64,000 nt of DNA from Guyparkeria hydrothermalis (GCF_023555385.1 NZ_JAJSED010000001.1:1054001-1118000), one strand, 5' to 3'. Shown: positions 1 through 7,610, numbered from the stretch's first letter. Made by a program: numbers and translations. The notes: generated from the sequence alone by a model not told the origin.

Positions 1-28
1 GTCACGAAATCGAATGGGGGAACGAACA

Positions 29-178
29 GTGATCAAGGGCTTGTTGCTAGGCTTTGGCTTCCTCGTCGTGGCAATCCTGATTGCAATAGTATTGGTTCGT
101 TACGCCAATAGGCTGGGCAGAGCTGAGCGCCACGCGCCCAACGGCTCCGACGATACCCCGGGACACGATGGGCATTGA
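29..178 (+). CDS. small single-pass membrane protein, unknown function
   Basis: A 49-codon frame opens with GTG after a GGGGGAA Shine-Dalgarno-like stretch; an in-frame ATG at 14 is an alternative start. Residues 3-23 are almost wholly hydrophobic (LLLGFGFLVVAILIAIVLV), followed by a basic stretch and a polar His/Asp-rich tail, which is the pattern of a one-helix membrane protein with its tail in the cytoplasm. It stops 37 bp before the SRAP gene on the same strand and could share its transcript. The frame is open to the left edge, so an upstream extension cannot be excluded. No family is recognised. Confidence 0.45.
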   Translation: MIKGLLLGFGFLVVAILIAIVLVRYANRLGRAERHAPNGSDDTPGHDGH

Positions 179-215
179 TTCGAGAACGTCGACCACTTTG
201 CCGAGGGTCTGAGCC

Positions 216-881
216 ATGTGCGGTCGCTATGCCCTTCACACAAACCCGATGCGGGTCGCACAACACCTCGGGCTATCGATTGAGTTGGACTGGGATCCGA
301 CATACAACATCGCGCCGGGCCGAGTGGTCCCGGTAATTGCCCCCAATCCAGCCTCCGGCGAACCAATCGGTACCGAGGCACACTGGGGCTTCCACCCCCA
401 CTGGGCCGGGCAGGACGCCCCCACGCCGATCAATGCCCGAGCCGAAAGCCTGCGTAAAAGCCGCTACTTCCTCGACAGCTTCCGTAATCACCGCTGCCTC
501 GTGCCCGCCGACGGCTGGTACGAGTGGATGGAAGAGCACGGCAAAAAGCTGCCTTGGTACTTCGCGCGCAACGATGGCCACCCGATCGTGTTCGCCGGCC
601 TGATGGCCCGGGGAAAAGACGACAGCCAAACCATGGCCATCATCACCGAGCCAGCCCGCGGCATGGCCAAGACGATCCATGACCGAATGCCGCTGGTGCT
701 TACTCCGGAGAGCATCACCTCCTGGCTGTCACCCGGGCTGACCGATCCCGACGAGCTCCGCGAGCAGGTTCACCACGAACCGATCGAAGACTTCCGCGCA
801 TTCCGGGTCAGCCCCGTGGTCAATCGAGCGGACGCCGAAGGCGCCGAACTGATCACACCGACCAATCCCGACCGCTCTTGA
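216..881 (+). CDS. SRAP-family protein (SOS response-associated peptidase, YedK/HMCES type)
   Basis: This 221-residue protein has the full SRAP signature. Cys2 directly follows the start Met and becomes the catalytic N-terminal residue. Next come YNIAPG, WGFHPHW, INARAES, CLVPADGWYEW and HDRMPLVL. In the YedK/HMCES family Cys2 forms a covalent thiazolidine link to abasic sites in single-stranded DNA and shields them from nucleases. The length matches the family (about 220 residues). GAGGG lies upstream of the ATG. Homologues are often chromosomal but are also carried by mobile elements; here the gene begins an accessory segment. The family call is very safe. Any link to the genes downstream is only positional. 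Confidence 0.95.
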   Translation: MCGRYALHTNPMRVAQHLGLSIELDWDPTYNIAPGRVVPVIAPNPASGEPIGTEAHWGFHPHWAGQDAPTPINARAESLRKSRYFLDSFRNHRCLVPADGWYEWMEEHGKKLPWYFARNDGHPIVFAGLMARGKDDSQTMAIITEPARGMAKTIHDRMPLVLTPESITSWLSPGLTDPDELREQVHHEPIEDFRAFRVSPVVNRADAEGAELITPTNPDRS

Positions 882-1003
882 TCCCCCGCCAGAACGCCTT
901 TTCATGGCGACTCCCAAATTAATTAGCTGATCCGAAATCCCGAGCTAGGTTGGAGACATCACCGACGACTCGGTGAGTTCACCCAAACCAGGAGGGATGC
1001 TCC

Positions 1004-1279
1004 ATGAAGACCACCGACGTTCACGACCACGACCGAGAGCGAAACCTGACCTTTGCGAAAAGACTGCGCGAGGGGTCATACATCATCCTCGGCTTCGCGC
1101 TTTACGCCGCCCTGATGCTCATGAACCACGACGGGGTCATATCGCTTCCCGCCTGGCTGGTCTGGGAGGTGCCCGCGCCCGAGATCAAGCCGATCATGTA
1201 CCTCGCGGGGTTCGCTGCCCTGCAGGCCAAGGCCAAGAACATCGAGTTGGATGCCGGGCACGATCATCGCGGGTTCTGA
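1004..1279 (+). CDS. small two-helix membrane protein, paralogue of the next gene
   Basis: The 91-residue product starts after a strong AGGAGG site. A polar, charged N-terminus (residues 1-25) precedes one hydrophobic helix (about 28-42) and a second weaker one (about 65-78). It aligns without gaps to the following gene over 57 residues with about 18 identities, including the shared SY..L..AL start and AP.E.K.I.Y...F.A core. This points to tandem duplication. No known family is recognised. The run of four + strand genes from here to 4542 is closely spaced and may be one operon. Function unknown. Confidence 0.6.
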   Translation: MKTTDVHDHDRERNLTFAKRLREGSYIILGFALYAALMLMNHDGVISLPAWLVWEVPAPEIKPIMYLAGFAALQAKAKNIELDAGHDHRGF

Positions 1280-1315
1280 CCGACGAACGTCAAGAAACAA
1301 AGGGGTAGAAACACC

Positions 1316-1588
1316 ATGTCGAAGCAAGCTCAAAACAAACCGATGATGAACATGACTAGGCGGGAAATGATGCAGGTTGCCTCCCATGTGAGCTATTTCT
1401 CTCTCGTCTGCGCCCTCTGGATGGCCGCCTCACTGCTGGAGCGGGATAGCGGCACCGAGTGGTCGTCTCTGCTGATCGGCTCGGCCCCGGCCTTAGAACT
1501 CAAGGCCATCTTCTACATACTGCTTTTCGTGGCAATCCGATCGGTACTGAATTATCTCGAGGAGACGGACAGCCCGAGCAAACAATGA
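1316..1588 (+). CDS. small two-helix membrane protein, paralogue of the previous gene
   Basis: The 90-residue product begins after AAAGGGG and a short spacer. It has a Met-rich polar N-terminus, a hydrophobic helix around residues 25-40 and another around 62-75, and ends in an acidic tail. It is the tandem paralogue of the gene at 1004 (same spacing of SY, AL, AP.LELK and Y..LF.AI elements). Its TGA overlaps the ATG of the next gene as ATGA, so the two are translationally coupled. No family is recognised. The coupling suggests the membrane proteins act with the HhH protein that follows. Confidence 0.6.
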   Translation: MSKQAQNKPMMNMTRREMMQVASHVSYFSLVCALWMAASLLERDSGTEWSSLLIGSAPALELKAIFYILLFVAIRSVLNYLEETDSPSKQ

Positions 1589-2787
1589 GCTTCTTCAACA
1601 TCGGCAAGAAGGACGCCGACGGTCGGCAAGTCCGCATCGAGCATCGTGGGCGCTATTTGCGGGCCAGCCGAACGGGTGAGGTGTCCCTACGTGCCCAGAC
1701 GAAAGCAGCCGGCGTCAATTTCACCGGCAACACGGCACAAGGCATTCGCGTCTCGGCCACGCCGGTCAAGGACACCCAGATCGCGCTACAAAACGGCCGG
1801 TTCATTCTTCGCGGTCGCTACGGACGCGGACCGACCAAGCTGAATCTGTCGAAAACGGGCGTGACGGTTTCAACGCGCAACCGGCTAGGGACGTTCAACT
1901 GGATCAAGCCCAACCGCTCTTCAGCCAAGATCGCCGGCGTCCAGGTCCGAGGCCGAAATGCCGTCGTACTCCAGTCGATCTACTTCGCCTTCTCGGCTAT
2001 CGGGCTGCTGTCGCAAATGGTGGTCTCGGCTCTGCGATTACTGGTACAGGTCGTCGCCAGTTTGGCTCGCGGCACGGCCTGGCTGATTAAAGCTACGCCG
2101 CCCGCCATGCAAACCCTAAGACGCCGCCTGCGCAACTGGCGACTCGAGCGTCTCCAGCGGCAATTCGACGTCGAGGTTCTGGACACACTCGGCCGGATGA
2201 CGGATGCCGAACTGCGAGCAGCGACCCACCTGGCTTTCGCGTGTTGGGGACGGGGAGAGCCAGCGTCATCGGAAATGATCGACGCCGAGGAAGTAGAGCG
2301 TGCGGTGCCGATGCTGTCCTACATCGAGCGAAATGCACCGGAAGGCGACTGGCACCTGGCAGTGCTCGGGCGAGTTGCCGAGATCCTGTCGAGACGGCTA
2401 GCGGTGTCGGACATGGGCGAACTGCTGCTCATCGCGGACGAAGCGGCGCTCGCCCAAGGACCTAGAACCGTACTGCAAGAGCGGATGCTGGAGGTGTTCG
2501 CCGATTTCGCCGGGTTGGAACTTGAACCGGTCGACCAATCGGAGCAAGCCACCAAAACGACCCCGCCACCAGGGAAACGGTCCGCCAGCAGGCCCGCGAG
2601 CAGCCATTCCATCAATCTGAACACGGCCTCACTCGAAGATCTCCAGTCCCTGCCCCACATCGGCCCGGAACGCGCGGAGGACCTCGTCGGCATGCGGCCG
2701 ATCGAGCGCATCGAGCAACTCCGCGCGATCGATGGCATCGGTCCCGCGCGTCTGGAGCAAATCAAGGCGCATGGTGTGACCGTCTGA
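1585..2787 (+). CDS. membrane-anchored protein with DUF4236-like N-terminus and C-terminal helix-hairpin-helix repeats
   Basis: A 400-residue protein starting at the ATG inside the preceding stop (ATGA). Residues 1-125 are beta-rich and basic and contain KLNLSKTGVTVST, resembling the N-terminal motif of DUF4236 proteins. A hydrophobic span follows at about 128-165. Residues 190-320 look helical and acidic. A Pro/Ser/Lys linker leads to a ComEA-type pair of helix-hairpin-helix motifs: INLNTASLEDL..LPHIGPERA and then IDGIGPARLEQI. Such HhH pairs bind DNA backbone non-specifically in known families. The arrangement suggests a membrane-tethered DNA-binding protein. The role is unknown; the HhH call is firm, the DUF4236 call tentative. 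Confidence 0.7.
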   Translation: MSFFNIGKKDADGRQVRIEHRGRYLRASRTGEVSLRAQTKAAGVNFTGNTAQGIRVSATPVKDTQIALQNGRFILRGRYGRGPTKLNLSKTGVTVSTRNRLGTFNWIKPNRSSAKIAGVQVRGRNAVVLQSIYFAFSAIGLLSQMVVSALRLLVQVVASLARGTAWLIKATPPAMQTLRRRLRNWRLERLQRQFDVEVLDTLGRMTDAELRAATHLAFACWGRGEPASSEMIDAEEVERAVPMLSYIERNAPEGDWHLAVLGRVAEILSRRLAVSDMGELLLIADEAALAQGPRTVLQERMLEVFADFAGLELEPVDQSEQATKTTPPPGKRSASRPASSHSINLNTASLEDLQSLPHIGPERAEDLVGMRPIERIEQLRAIDGIGPARLEQIKAHGVTV

Positions 2788-2859
2788 CGATCGCCACCTG
2801 ATACAGTCCTCAAGCTGTCTCGGAACGGCCGTCAATCACGTCTCCAGCGCATTGGCCCA

Positions 2860-4542
2860 ATGACTATCAAGGCATACAACCAAAAGGCCTCGACATTCTT
2901 CGCCCAGTATCAATCCGTGAGCTTTGAACGCGTCCATGGCGACTGGTCGCCGCTTCTACCTGACCAGGCCGGCCTTGCCCTCGATGTCGGGGCAGCAAGC
3001 GGGCGCGACGCGCTTGCCTTGGCCGAGCGAGGATGGGATGTCATCGCGGTCGAACCTGCCGCCGAGCTACGGCGCCTCGGCGAACAGGAAACAGGAAAAG
3101 CCAGCGTGCAGTGGTTGGATGATCAACTTCCGGATCTCGCCCAAGTCCGAAAACTCACCTACCGCTTTGACCTGATTCTCGTCTCGGCAGTCTGGATGCA
3201 CGTTGCCCCGACCCAACGAGAGCGAGCGTTCAGGATCCTGACGGAGCTGCTGGCGCCGTCGGGAATGCTGGTCATCACGCTCCGTCACGGCCCCGGTGAT
3301 GGGGAGCGGGTCTTCCACGAGGTAAGCAAGGCAGAACTCGACGCGCTGGCGCGTCACCGTGCGGTCATGCCAGTGCCACTTAGCAGCGCACCGCACGCCG
3401 ATCAACTCCAACGGCCGGAGGTCTGGTGGGAAACGGCTGTTTATCGGCTACCAGACGATGGGACGGGAGCGCTCCCAACCTTGCGTCACGTCATCGTCAA
3501 CGACAACAAGTCGTCCACATACAAGCTTGGCCTACTCCGCACGTTGGTACGAATCGCCGACAGCGCTCCCGGCCTTGTCCTTGAACACACCGATGAATAC
3601 GTGGAGTTGCCTCTCGGCGCCCTGGGGCTCTTCTGGGTGATGCTCTATCACCCGCTGGTACTCCGACACGGCCTACGGCAATCACCAGGCAAGCGTGGGC
3701 TTGGGTTCGCCACGAATCACTTCAACGCCCTCAAGACCCTCTCCGTTTTGGACCTTCGTCCCGGCCAATCACTCTCGGCGGACATCGCCCCGACCGTGCT
3801 CCACGCAATCCGTGATGCCTCGGCAAACATTTTGAAGAATCCGGCGCGGTTCACGACTTGGCCGGGCACGAACCGGCCGATATTCGACGGTGGCCCGAAA
3901 CGCCTGGTCATCAAGCCGCAGGCGGTGAGATTGGATCGCGAGACCCTCGCCCGCTTTGGACGCTTCCGCGTCCCAGCAAGTCTCTGGGACACGTTCAGCC
4001 GATATGCGTGCTGGGTTGAGCCCGCAATCGTGAACGAATGGGTCAATCTGATGCAGGACTGGGACATCAGCCACTCAGCGGACGAGTGCCGCCACGCGTT
4101 GAGCTGGTCGGAGGGCCGTCGTGACACAAGCCTGACCCGCCGCATGATCGAGAGCCAACTGAAATCGGGCAAGGTCGAATGCGTCTGGACGGGCAGTGAC
4201 CTGCGGCGAAAACGTCACGACATCGACCACTGTTTCCCTTGGTCACGTTGGAGTAACAACGACCTCTGGAACCTGATGCCGTCATCGGCGACTGCCAACG
4301 CGAAAAAAGCGGAGAAATTACCGGCCGATTCGCTGCTCAAGGAATCGCGGGGACGGATTCTTGATTGGTGGGATGCCGCCATCATCGGCACCGAACGGGA
4401 AGATCAGTTCTATGCCGAAGCTGAATCATCGCTGCCATTACTCAACCGCGGCGCGAGTATCGAGAGCGTTTTCGAAGCGATGCTTCGGCAGCGGCTTCGC
4501 CTCAAGACCAACCTCCAGTTGGCTGAGTGGATGGGCCTGTGA
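2860..4542 (+). CDS. fusion protein: class I SAM-dependent methyltransferase plus HNH endonuclease
   Basis: A 560-residue fusion. Residues 1-190 are a class I methyltransferase: motif I is LDVGAASGRD (41-50), with the acidic ribose-binding position at E65 in VIAVEP. Residues about 200-440 are a helical region I cannot name, starting near SSTYKLGLLRTLVRIAD. The C-terminal HNH nuclease has DIDH at 454-457, LWNL with N471, and N480 followed by KK, the standard His-Asn-Asn zinc/metal finger spacing. HNH domains of this kind nick or cut DNA. No NPPY-type motif is seen, so DNA-base N-methylation is not supported; the methyltransferase may act on another substrate or regulate the nuclease. Its position on an accessory segment fits a defence or mobile-element role, which is inference. 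Confidence 0.85.
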   Translation: MTIKAYNQKASTFFAQYQSVSFERVHGDWSPLLPDQAGLALDVGAASGRDALALAERGWDVIAVEPAAELRRLGEQETGKASVQWLDDQLPDLAQVRKLTYRFDLILVSAVWMHVAPTQRERAFRILTELLAPSGMLVITLRHGPGDGERVFHEVSKAELDALARHRAVMPVPLSSAPHADQLQRPEVWWETAVYRLPDDGTGALPTLRHVIVNDNKSSTYKLGLLRTLVRIADSAPGLVLEHTDEYVELPLGALGLFWVMLYHPLVLRHGLRQSPGKRGLGFATNHFNALKTLSVLDLRPGQSLSADIAPTVLHAIRDASANILKNPARFTTWPGTNRPIFDGGPKRLVIKPQAVRLDRETLARFGRFRVPASLWDTFSRYACWVEPAIVNEWVNLMQDWDISHSADECRHALSWSEGRRDTSLTRRMIESQLKSGKVECVWTGSDLRRKRHDIDHCFPWSRWSNNDLWNLMPSSATANAKKAEKLPADSLLKESRGRILDWWDAAIIGTEREDQFYAEAESSLPLLNRGASIESVFEAMLRQRLRLKTNLQLAEWMGL

Positions 4543-4687
4543 ATCGGCATCGTAAACGCCTATAAGGAAACCATCGAAAGCGAGAAACAACTGCGCCGCG
4601 CTGAACGGATCAGCAGTGAAACTCTTGAGGTGTCTAGTGAAGTCGGAGCGATTCAATCCATATCTTCGCCTTGATGCCCCCCGTCTC

Positions 4688-5155
4688 CTACCGCTCGCGA
4701 TATTTCCTCATCACGTTTGCCTTCGACTTCCGCATACTTCCAATCAACCTGATCATGTCGTTGACCTTTTCAAGTTGATTCATGGTTTCAAGGATTAGCG
4801 CCTTTTCCTCGGCGCCGGCTTTCCCGAACTGGCGAATTGAATACTTGCCTGTTTTCGTCCGGCGTAGAAACTTGGATCGCATTTGCCATTGCTTCTGGCC
4901 TGCCCCTGATGCGGCCGGTATCCAAATCAATTCAGCCCAGTCGATCCGCAGCGTGTAGCTACCTGTTGTTTTCTCTTCGCCTCGAACAAAGACGGTGTAC
5001 TTGAACCAATCCTTGGGCCGGCTCTGCCTGCGGATCTCTAGCGACCTCTCCCAAAACGGTTCACAAATCCTTTGGGCCTCATACTCTGCGGATCGGATCA
5101 CCGCATCCATGACCTCGCCCAGGTTGTCCAGGGCGTCGTCGATCTCGTCTCTCAT
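4688..5155 (-). CDS. MobI-like conjugative transfer protein (tentative)
   Basis: The 155-residue product starts after a strong AAGGAGG site. It has an N-terminal helix (about 1-45), a central beta region with GSYTLRIDWAELIW and QKQWQMRSKFLRR, a short KYSIRQFGKAG segment, and a long C-terminal helix rich in Lys/Arg. This order recalls MobI proteins of SXT/R391-type integrative elements, which are about 150 residues and act with the origin of transfer located upstream of mobI. Here a cluster of palindromes sits directly upstream of the start. The resemblance is by layout from memory, not alignment, so confidence is moderate. It is the last of three - strand genes. Confidence 0.4.
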   Translation of the reverse strand: MRDEIDDALDNLGEVMDAVIRSAEYEAQRICEPFWERSLEIRRQSRPKDWFKYTVFVRGEEKTTGSYTLRIDWAELIWIPAASGAGQKQWQMRSKFLRRTKTGKYSIRQFGKAGAEEKALILETMNQLEKVNDMIRLIGSMRKSKANVMRKYRER

Positions 5156-5222
5156 GCACCCAGGCCTCCTTCGCCTATTTCTGGGTCTACCACGTCTCTC
5201 TAAACGGGATCACAACATCACT

Positions 5223-5437
5223 CCATGATGCAGCCATCTTAATTATACTGAACATGGTTCCATGTTGCAGAAAATTAAGGCGGCGTGCGGGGACGGCAGC
5301 GCCGCGCCGCCCTATCACCCTATGCAAATCAGATACTTAGGTGGGGAAACCAAATCCATGATGCCGTAAATTAGTTACGGCATCATGGGGTCATGATGGA
5401 TAGAGCAGCTTTTTTCGAGCGAACGCCATGATGGCGT
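5223..5437. repeat. palindrome/iteron-like cluster built on CCATGATG (candidate oriT or operator region)
   Basis: This patch lies in the 317-bp gene-free gap between the 266-residue protein and the MobI-like gene, and is AT-richer than its surroundings. CCATGATG occurs exactly at 5223 (+), 5356 (+), 5381 (-) and 5426 (+), with a 7/8 match at 5391. Perfect inverted repeats are at 5251-5266 (7-bp arms, 2-bp loop), 5356-5388 (14-bp arms, 5-bp loop ATTAG), 5381-5398 (7-bp arms) and 5423-5437 (7-bp arms). Such density suggests protein binding sites; oriT, a partition site or operators are all possible. No U-run follows the 14-bp stem on the - strand, so a simple terminator is unlikely. Confidence 0.65.
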
Positions 5438-5472
5438 GAATAATTTACTGCGACATGGAATTGGTTTCGTAG

Positions 5473-6273
5473 TTATCGGCCATTCTGGCTTGCGGCCTTT
5501 CGTGCCACCATCGGGCCCAATGAGACCATCAGATCGACCGGCGATACGCCCGGGTGATTCTTCGCCAGCTGGGCGAGCACGAGGTTGGAAACCTCGAAGG
5601 CATCTTCAGGCGAGATCGGTATCGCCTTGACCCCTTCCGGGCTGAACAAGCGGCCGAACATGTTGCCCCCCTGATCCTGGAAGGAAAATCCCTTGTTGTT
5701 TCGTGGGCCGTGATTCTTGTATTCGATCTGCGAGATCAGCCCGAGAAACACGGCGGCAACCATGGGTAATTCCTGCCTGGTTACCTGGATCCGGGCCTTG
5801 TGGCTCCAATCGTATTCACGGTTTGGGCCTTGCTTGGCAGGTGCAGCCTCGATAGCAACCGTGTGATACCCGGCCCGCGTCTGGTCAGGCTCAAAGCAAA
5901 AGGCAGCTTTCGAGCCATAAACCTTTACCTGATCGGCAGTTCGACCCACGCTCCGTTTTTTGGGAACCATCTCACTTGGCTGCGTTGTGAGCTTCGGTCC
6001 TTGGTCGCCGGCATCACGACCGCGATCTTTCACGCTCGGGCGCTGCCGAAGATCCGATTCAGGCTCCGATGACGATTCAGCACCGTGTTCCCGAACTAGA
6101 TTGCGAAGAAAGACATCGACACCTTTCCGCTTCTCCCTCAGGTCCTGGACGGCTCGCATTACCTGCCCTGGACCACGGGTCTTGATTGCCGACTCAAACC
6201 CCTGCCGCGTAAAGCGCGGCAGTCTCGACTCGGCCAGCAGTCGATTCACGGTTTCCAGTTGCATCGTTTGCAT
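5473..6273 (-). CDS. accessory-element protein of unknown function, N-terminal domain shared with the upstream gene
   Basis: A 266-residue protein starting at ATG 6273 after GGAGGG with 8-nt spacing (a GTG at 6276 is also in frame). Residues 1-60 are a helical domain (VNRLL..SRLPRFT..GFESA, ending VDVFLRNLVRE) that aligns to the neighbouring 174-residue protein at about 28% identity. Residues 65-115 are polar, Lys/Arg/Ser-rich and probably a linker. The C-terminal half (about 120-266) is a compact domain containing SHKARIQVTRQELPMVAAVFLG, FSFQDQGGNMFGRLFS and an AIPISPEDAFEVSNLVL helix. I do not recognise the family. Its place between the paralogue and the MobI-like gene suggests a mobile-element function. 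Confidence 0.6.
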   Translation of the reverse strand: MQTMQLETVNRLLAESRLPRFTRQGFESAIKTRGPGQVMRAVQDLREKRKGVDVFLRNLVREHGAESSSEPESDLRQRPSVKDRGRDAGDQGPKLTTQPSEMVPKKRSVGRTADQVKVYGSKAAFCFEPDQTRAGYHTVAIEAAPAKQGPNREYDWSHKARIQVTRQELPMVAAVFLGLISQIEYKNHGPRNNKGFSFQDQGGNMFGRLFSPEGVKAIPISPEDAFEVSNLVLAQLAKNHPGVSPVDLMVSLGPMVARKAASQNGR

Positions 6274-6331
6274 CACCTACACCCTCCAAAATGCGGCTGT
6301 TCGACAACTCCCGGGTATGTCCGCGAAGCCC

Positions 6332-6856
6332 TCAACTCGCAACTCGAAGCAAGCCCTCCATTACCAACGCCTCGGGCTCCTTGTTCGCACAGGAAACGGG
6401 GACGCCGTTTACCAACATGGGGCGCAGTTCCATACGGCAAGCGAATACCACGTCGCGAGAATGTTGGCCGCCGCCGTGGATAGGCGACACTGTCCTACCG
6501 TGATGCCTGACCACGGGGTTAACACCGTTGGACACGGCCTCGATCGCTTTGGCCCGCCGGCAAGCTGTCTCACGATCTCGACTCGTCCGGGCACCACTCT
6601 CCATTACGCCTTCCCGGTTAGATCCCGAGCCGGCTCGCGCGGCTATTCCCACGCAGTCGCGAATCAGGCTGTACCAAAAGAAGTGCACAGCTCTCGCATT
6701 TCGCTCGAGATCGAAAAGACCGTCTCGGATCGCTCTCGCCCCGACCCGCGCAAGTGCCACATCAAAACTTCCCGGCGTGAAGGTGGGCAGAGCGTGGTTC
6801 CGGAGCACGGTGTTCACGTCATCGACGGTCAGGGTGTTCAGCTCTTCATTCATCAT
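6332..6856 (-). CDS. accessory protein of unknown function, paralogous N-terminal domain
   Basis: A 174-residue protein; the ATG at 6856 is preferred because AAGGAG lies 9 nt upstream, while a longer in-frame extension to 6949 lacks a site. Residues about 5-65 (VDDVNTVLRNHALPTFTPGSF to VHFFWYSLIRD) match the N-terminal domain of the next gene, sharing VN, LP.FT, F..A, G, DL, V.F and L.R positions. The rest is Arg-rich with no recognised domain and may be partly degenerate. It is first in the three-gene - strand run, 58 bp before the 266-residue gene. Function unknown. Confidence 0.5.
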   Translation of the reverse strand: MMNEELNTLTVDDVNTVLRNHALPTFTPGSFDVALARVGARAIRDGLFDLERNARAVHFFWYSLIRDCVGIAARAGSGSNREGVMESGARTSRDRETACRRAKAIEAVSNGVNPVVRHHGRTVSPIHGGGQHSRDVVFACRMELRPMLVNGVPVSCANKEPEALVMEGLLRVAS

Positions 6857-7173
6857 CGGAGACATCTCCTTTCTGGTTGACACAAGACCAGACTCACACG
6901 AGGAGATGGATCCGCTATTTTTTGGACCACGCTTTAACGCACCCTTCACGTCTCAGCCCGGCATCGACCAACCAACAAGGCAACGCTGCCACCCAGGAGG
7001 CCCACAGAGCCTTCCTCCGGGGATGTGTAGTAGAGAGGTAGAGGCGCAAGGGCACGAGCAGGAGGCTGCCGCCTGTCAGGGACGATGCAGCGGGGCGATC
7101 ACAGGAAGTTCAGGGTTGGGCGGGGGAAACGACCAGGTTGACCAGCGGAGCAGAACGATGAATCCTTGCACAC
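6857..7173. other. gene-free stretch between accessory operon and tRNA terminators
   Basis: No convincing reading frame, RNA gene or repeat is seen here. It should carry the promoter of the - strand accessory operon, but no good -35/-10 pair stands out. If an island boundary exists at the tRNA-Ala 3' end, the attachment site would lie just right of this stretch; no copy of the tRNA 3' end is found elsewhere in the window. Confidence 0.4.
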
Positions 7174-7207
7174 GAAAAAGGCCGCACCCAGTCTGGATGC
7201 GGCCTTT
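7174..7207 (-). terminator. intrinsic terminator downstream of tRNA-Ala
   Basis: A 10-bp stem (AAAGGCCGCA with TGCGGCCTTT) and an 11-nt loop that can pair further is followed on the - strand by a run of five T. It lies about 95 bp past the tRNA 3' end and reads in the tRNA direction. Confidence 0.65.
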
Positions 7208-7216
7208 CCGGGCCCG

Positions 7217-7249
7217 AAAAGCCTACCGTTTTAGGATTGGTAGGTTTTT
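7217..7249 (-). terminator. possible first hairpin terminator after tRNA-Ala
   Basis: CCTACC and GGTAGG form a stem extended by A/T pairs, with an 11-nt loop and a CTTTTC tail on the - strand. It is weaker than the next hairpin and could instead be part of an integration junction. Confidence 0.4.
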
Positions 7250-7300
7250 GGGTAGTTTTATCGGGAAACCAGCTCTAAGTGACTGATTTCCCTTTCTGTG

Positions 7301-7376
7301 TGGTGGAGCCAGGCGGGATCGAACCGCCGACCTCCTGCATGCCATGCAGGCGCTCTCCCAGCTGAGCTATGGCCCC
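7301..7376 (-). tRNA. tRNA-Ala (anticodon GGC)
   Basis: Read on the - strand this 76-nt gene starts GGGGCCATAGCTCAGC and ends with an encoded CCA. The anticodon stem CCTGC/GCAGG encloses the loop ATGGCAT, so the anticodon is GGC (alanine, reads GCC and GCU). The T arm carries GGTTCGATCCC. The acceptor stem pairs GGGGCCA with TGGCTCC (one G-T wobble). Accessory genes lie on its 3' side, the side commonly used by tyrosine-recombinase islands. Confidence 0.97.
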
Positions 7377-7396
7377 TCGTCTCGAGGAATGCGCGC

Positions 7397-7424
7397 ATTG
7401 TACCGGCACGGCGGAGGCTGTCAA
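7397..7424 (-). promoter_or_regulatory. sigma-70 promoter of tRNA-Ala
   Basis: On the - strand a perfect -35 TTGACA (7419-7424) is separated by 16 bp from TACAAT (7397-7402), followed by a GC-rich GCGCGC discriminator. A GC-rich discriminator is typical of stringently controlled stable-RNA promoters. The tRNA 5' end lies about 20 bp further on. Confidence 0.8.
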
Positions 7425-7610
7425 CACCCTGTCACGGGGATTTTCGTCGATCACGACAAGCCCCTGATTCCTCGTCGTCATACCGCTCGGTCCCGCCTGC
7501 AATCCCGACCAATCCGAGCAACCTTCCGGGATTTTGGTTACATTACCGCCAACCGTTCGGTCGGCCTTCCCGGCTGGCCACCCCATCCTTCGCAAACGAC
7601 GAGGTATCAC

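Noticed and set aside
2860-4542. classical restriction-modification enzyme
   Set aside because: No DNA N-methylase (NPPY-type) or C5-methylase motif is visible, and no specificity subunit or separate restriction gene is nearby.
5960-6880. 306-codon + strand frame over the two paralogous accessory genes
   Set aside because: The - strand genes have good ribosome-binding sites and mutual similarity; this + frame has neither.
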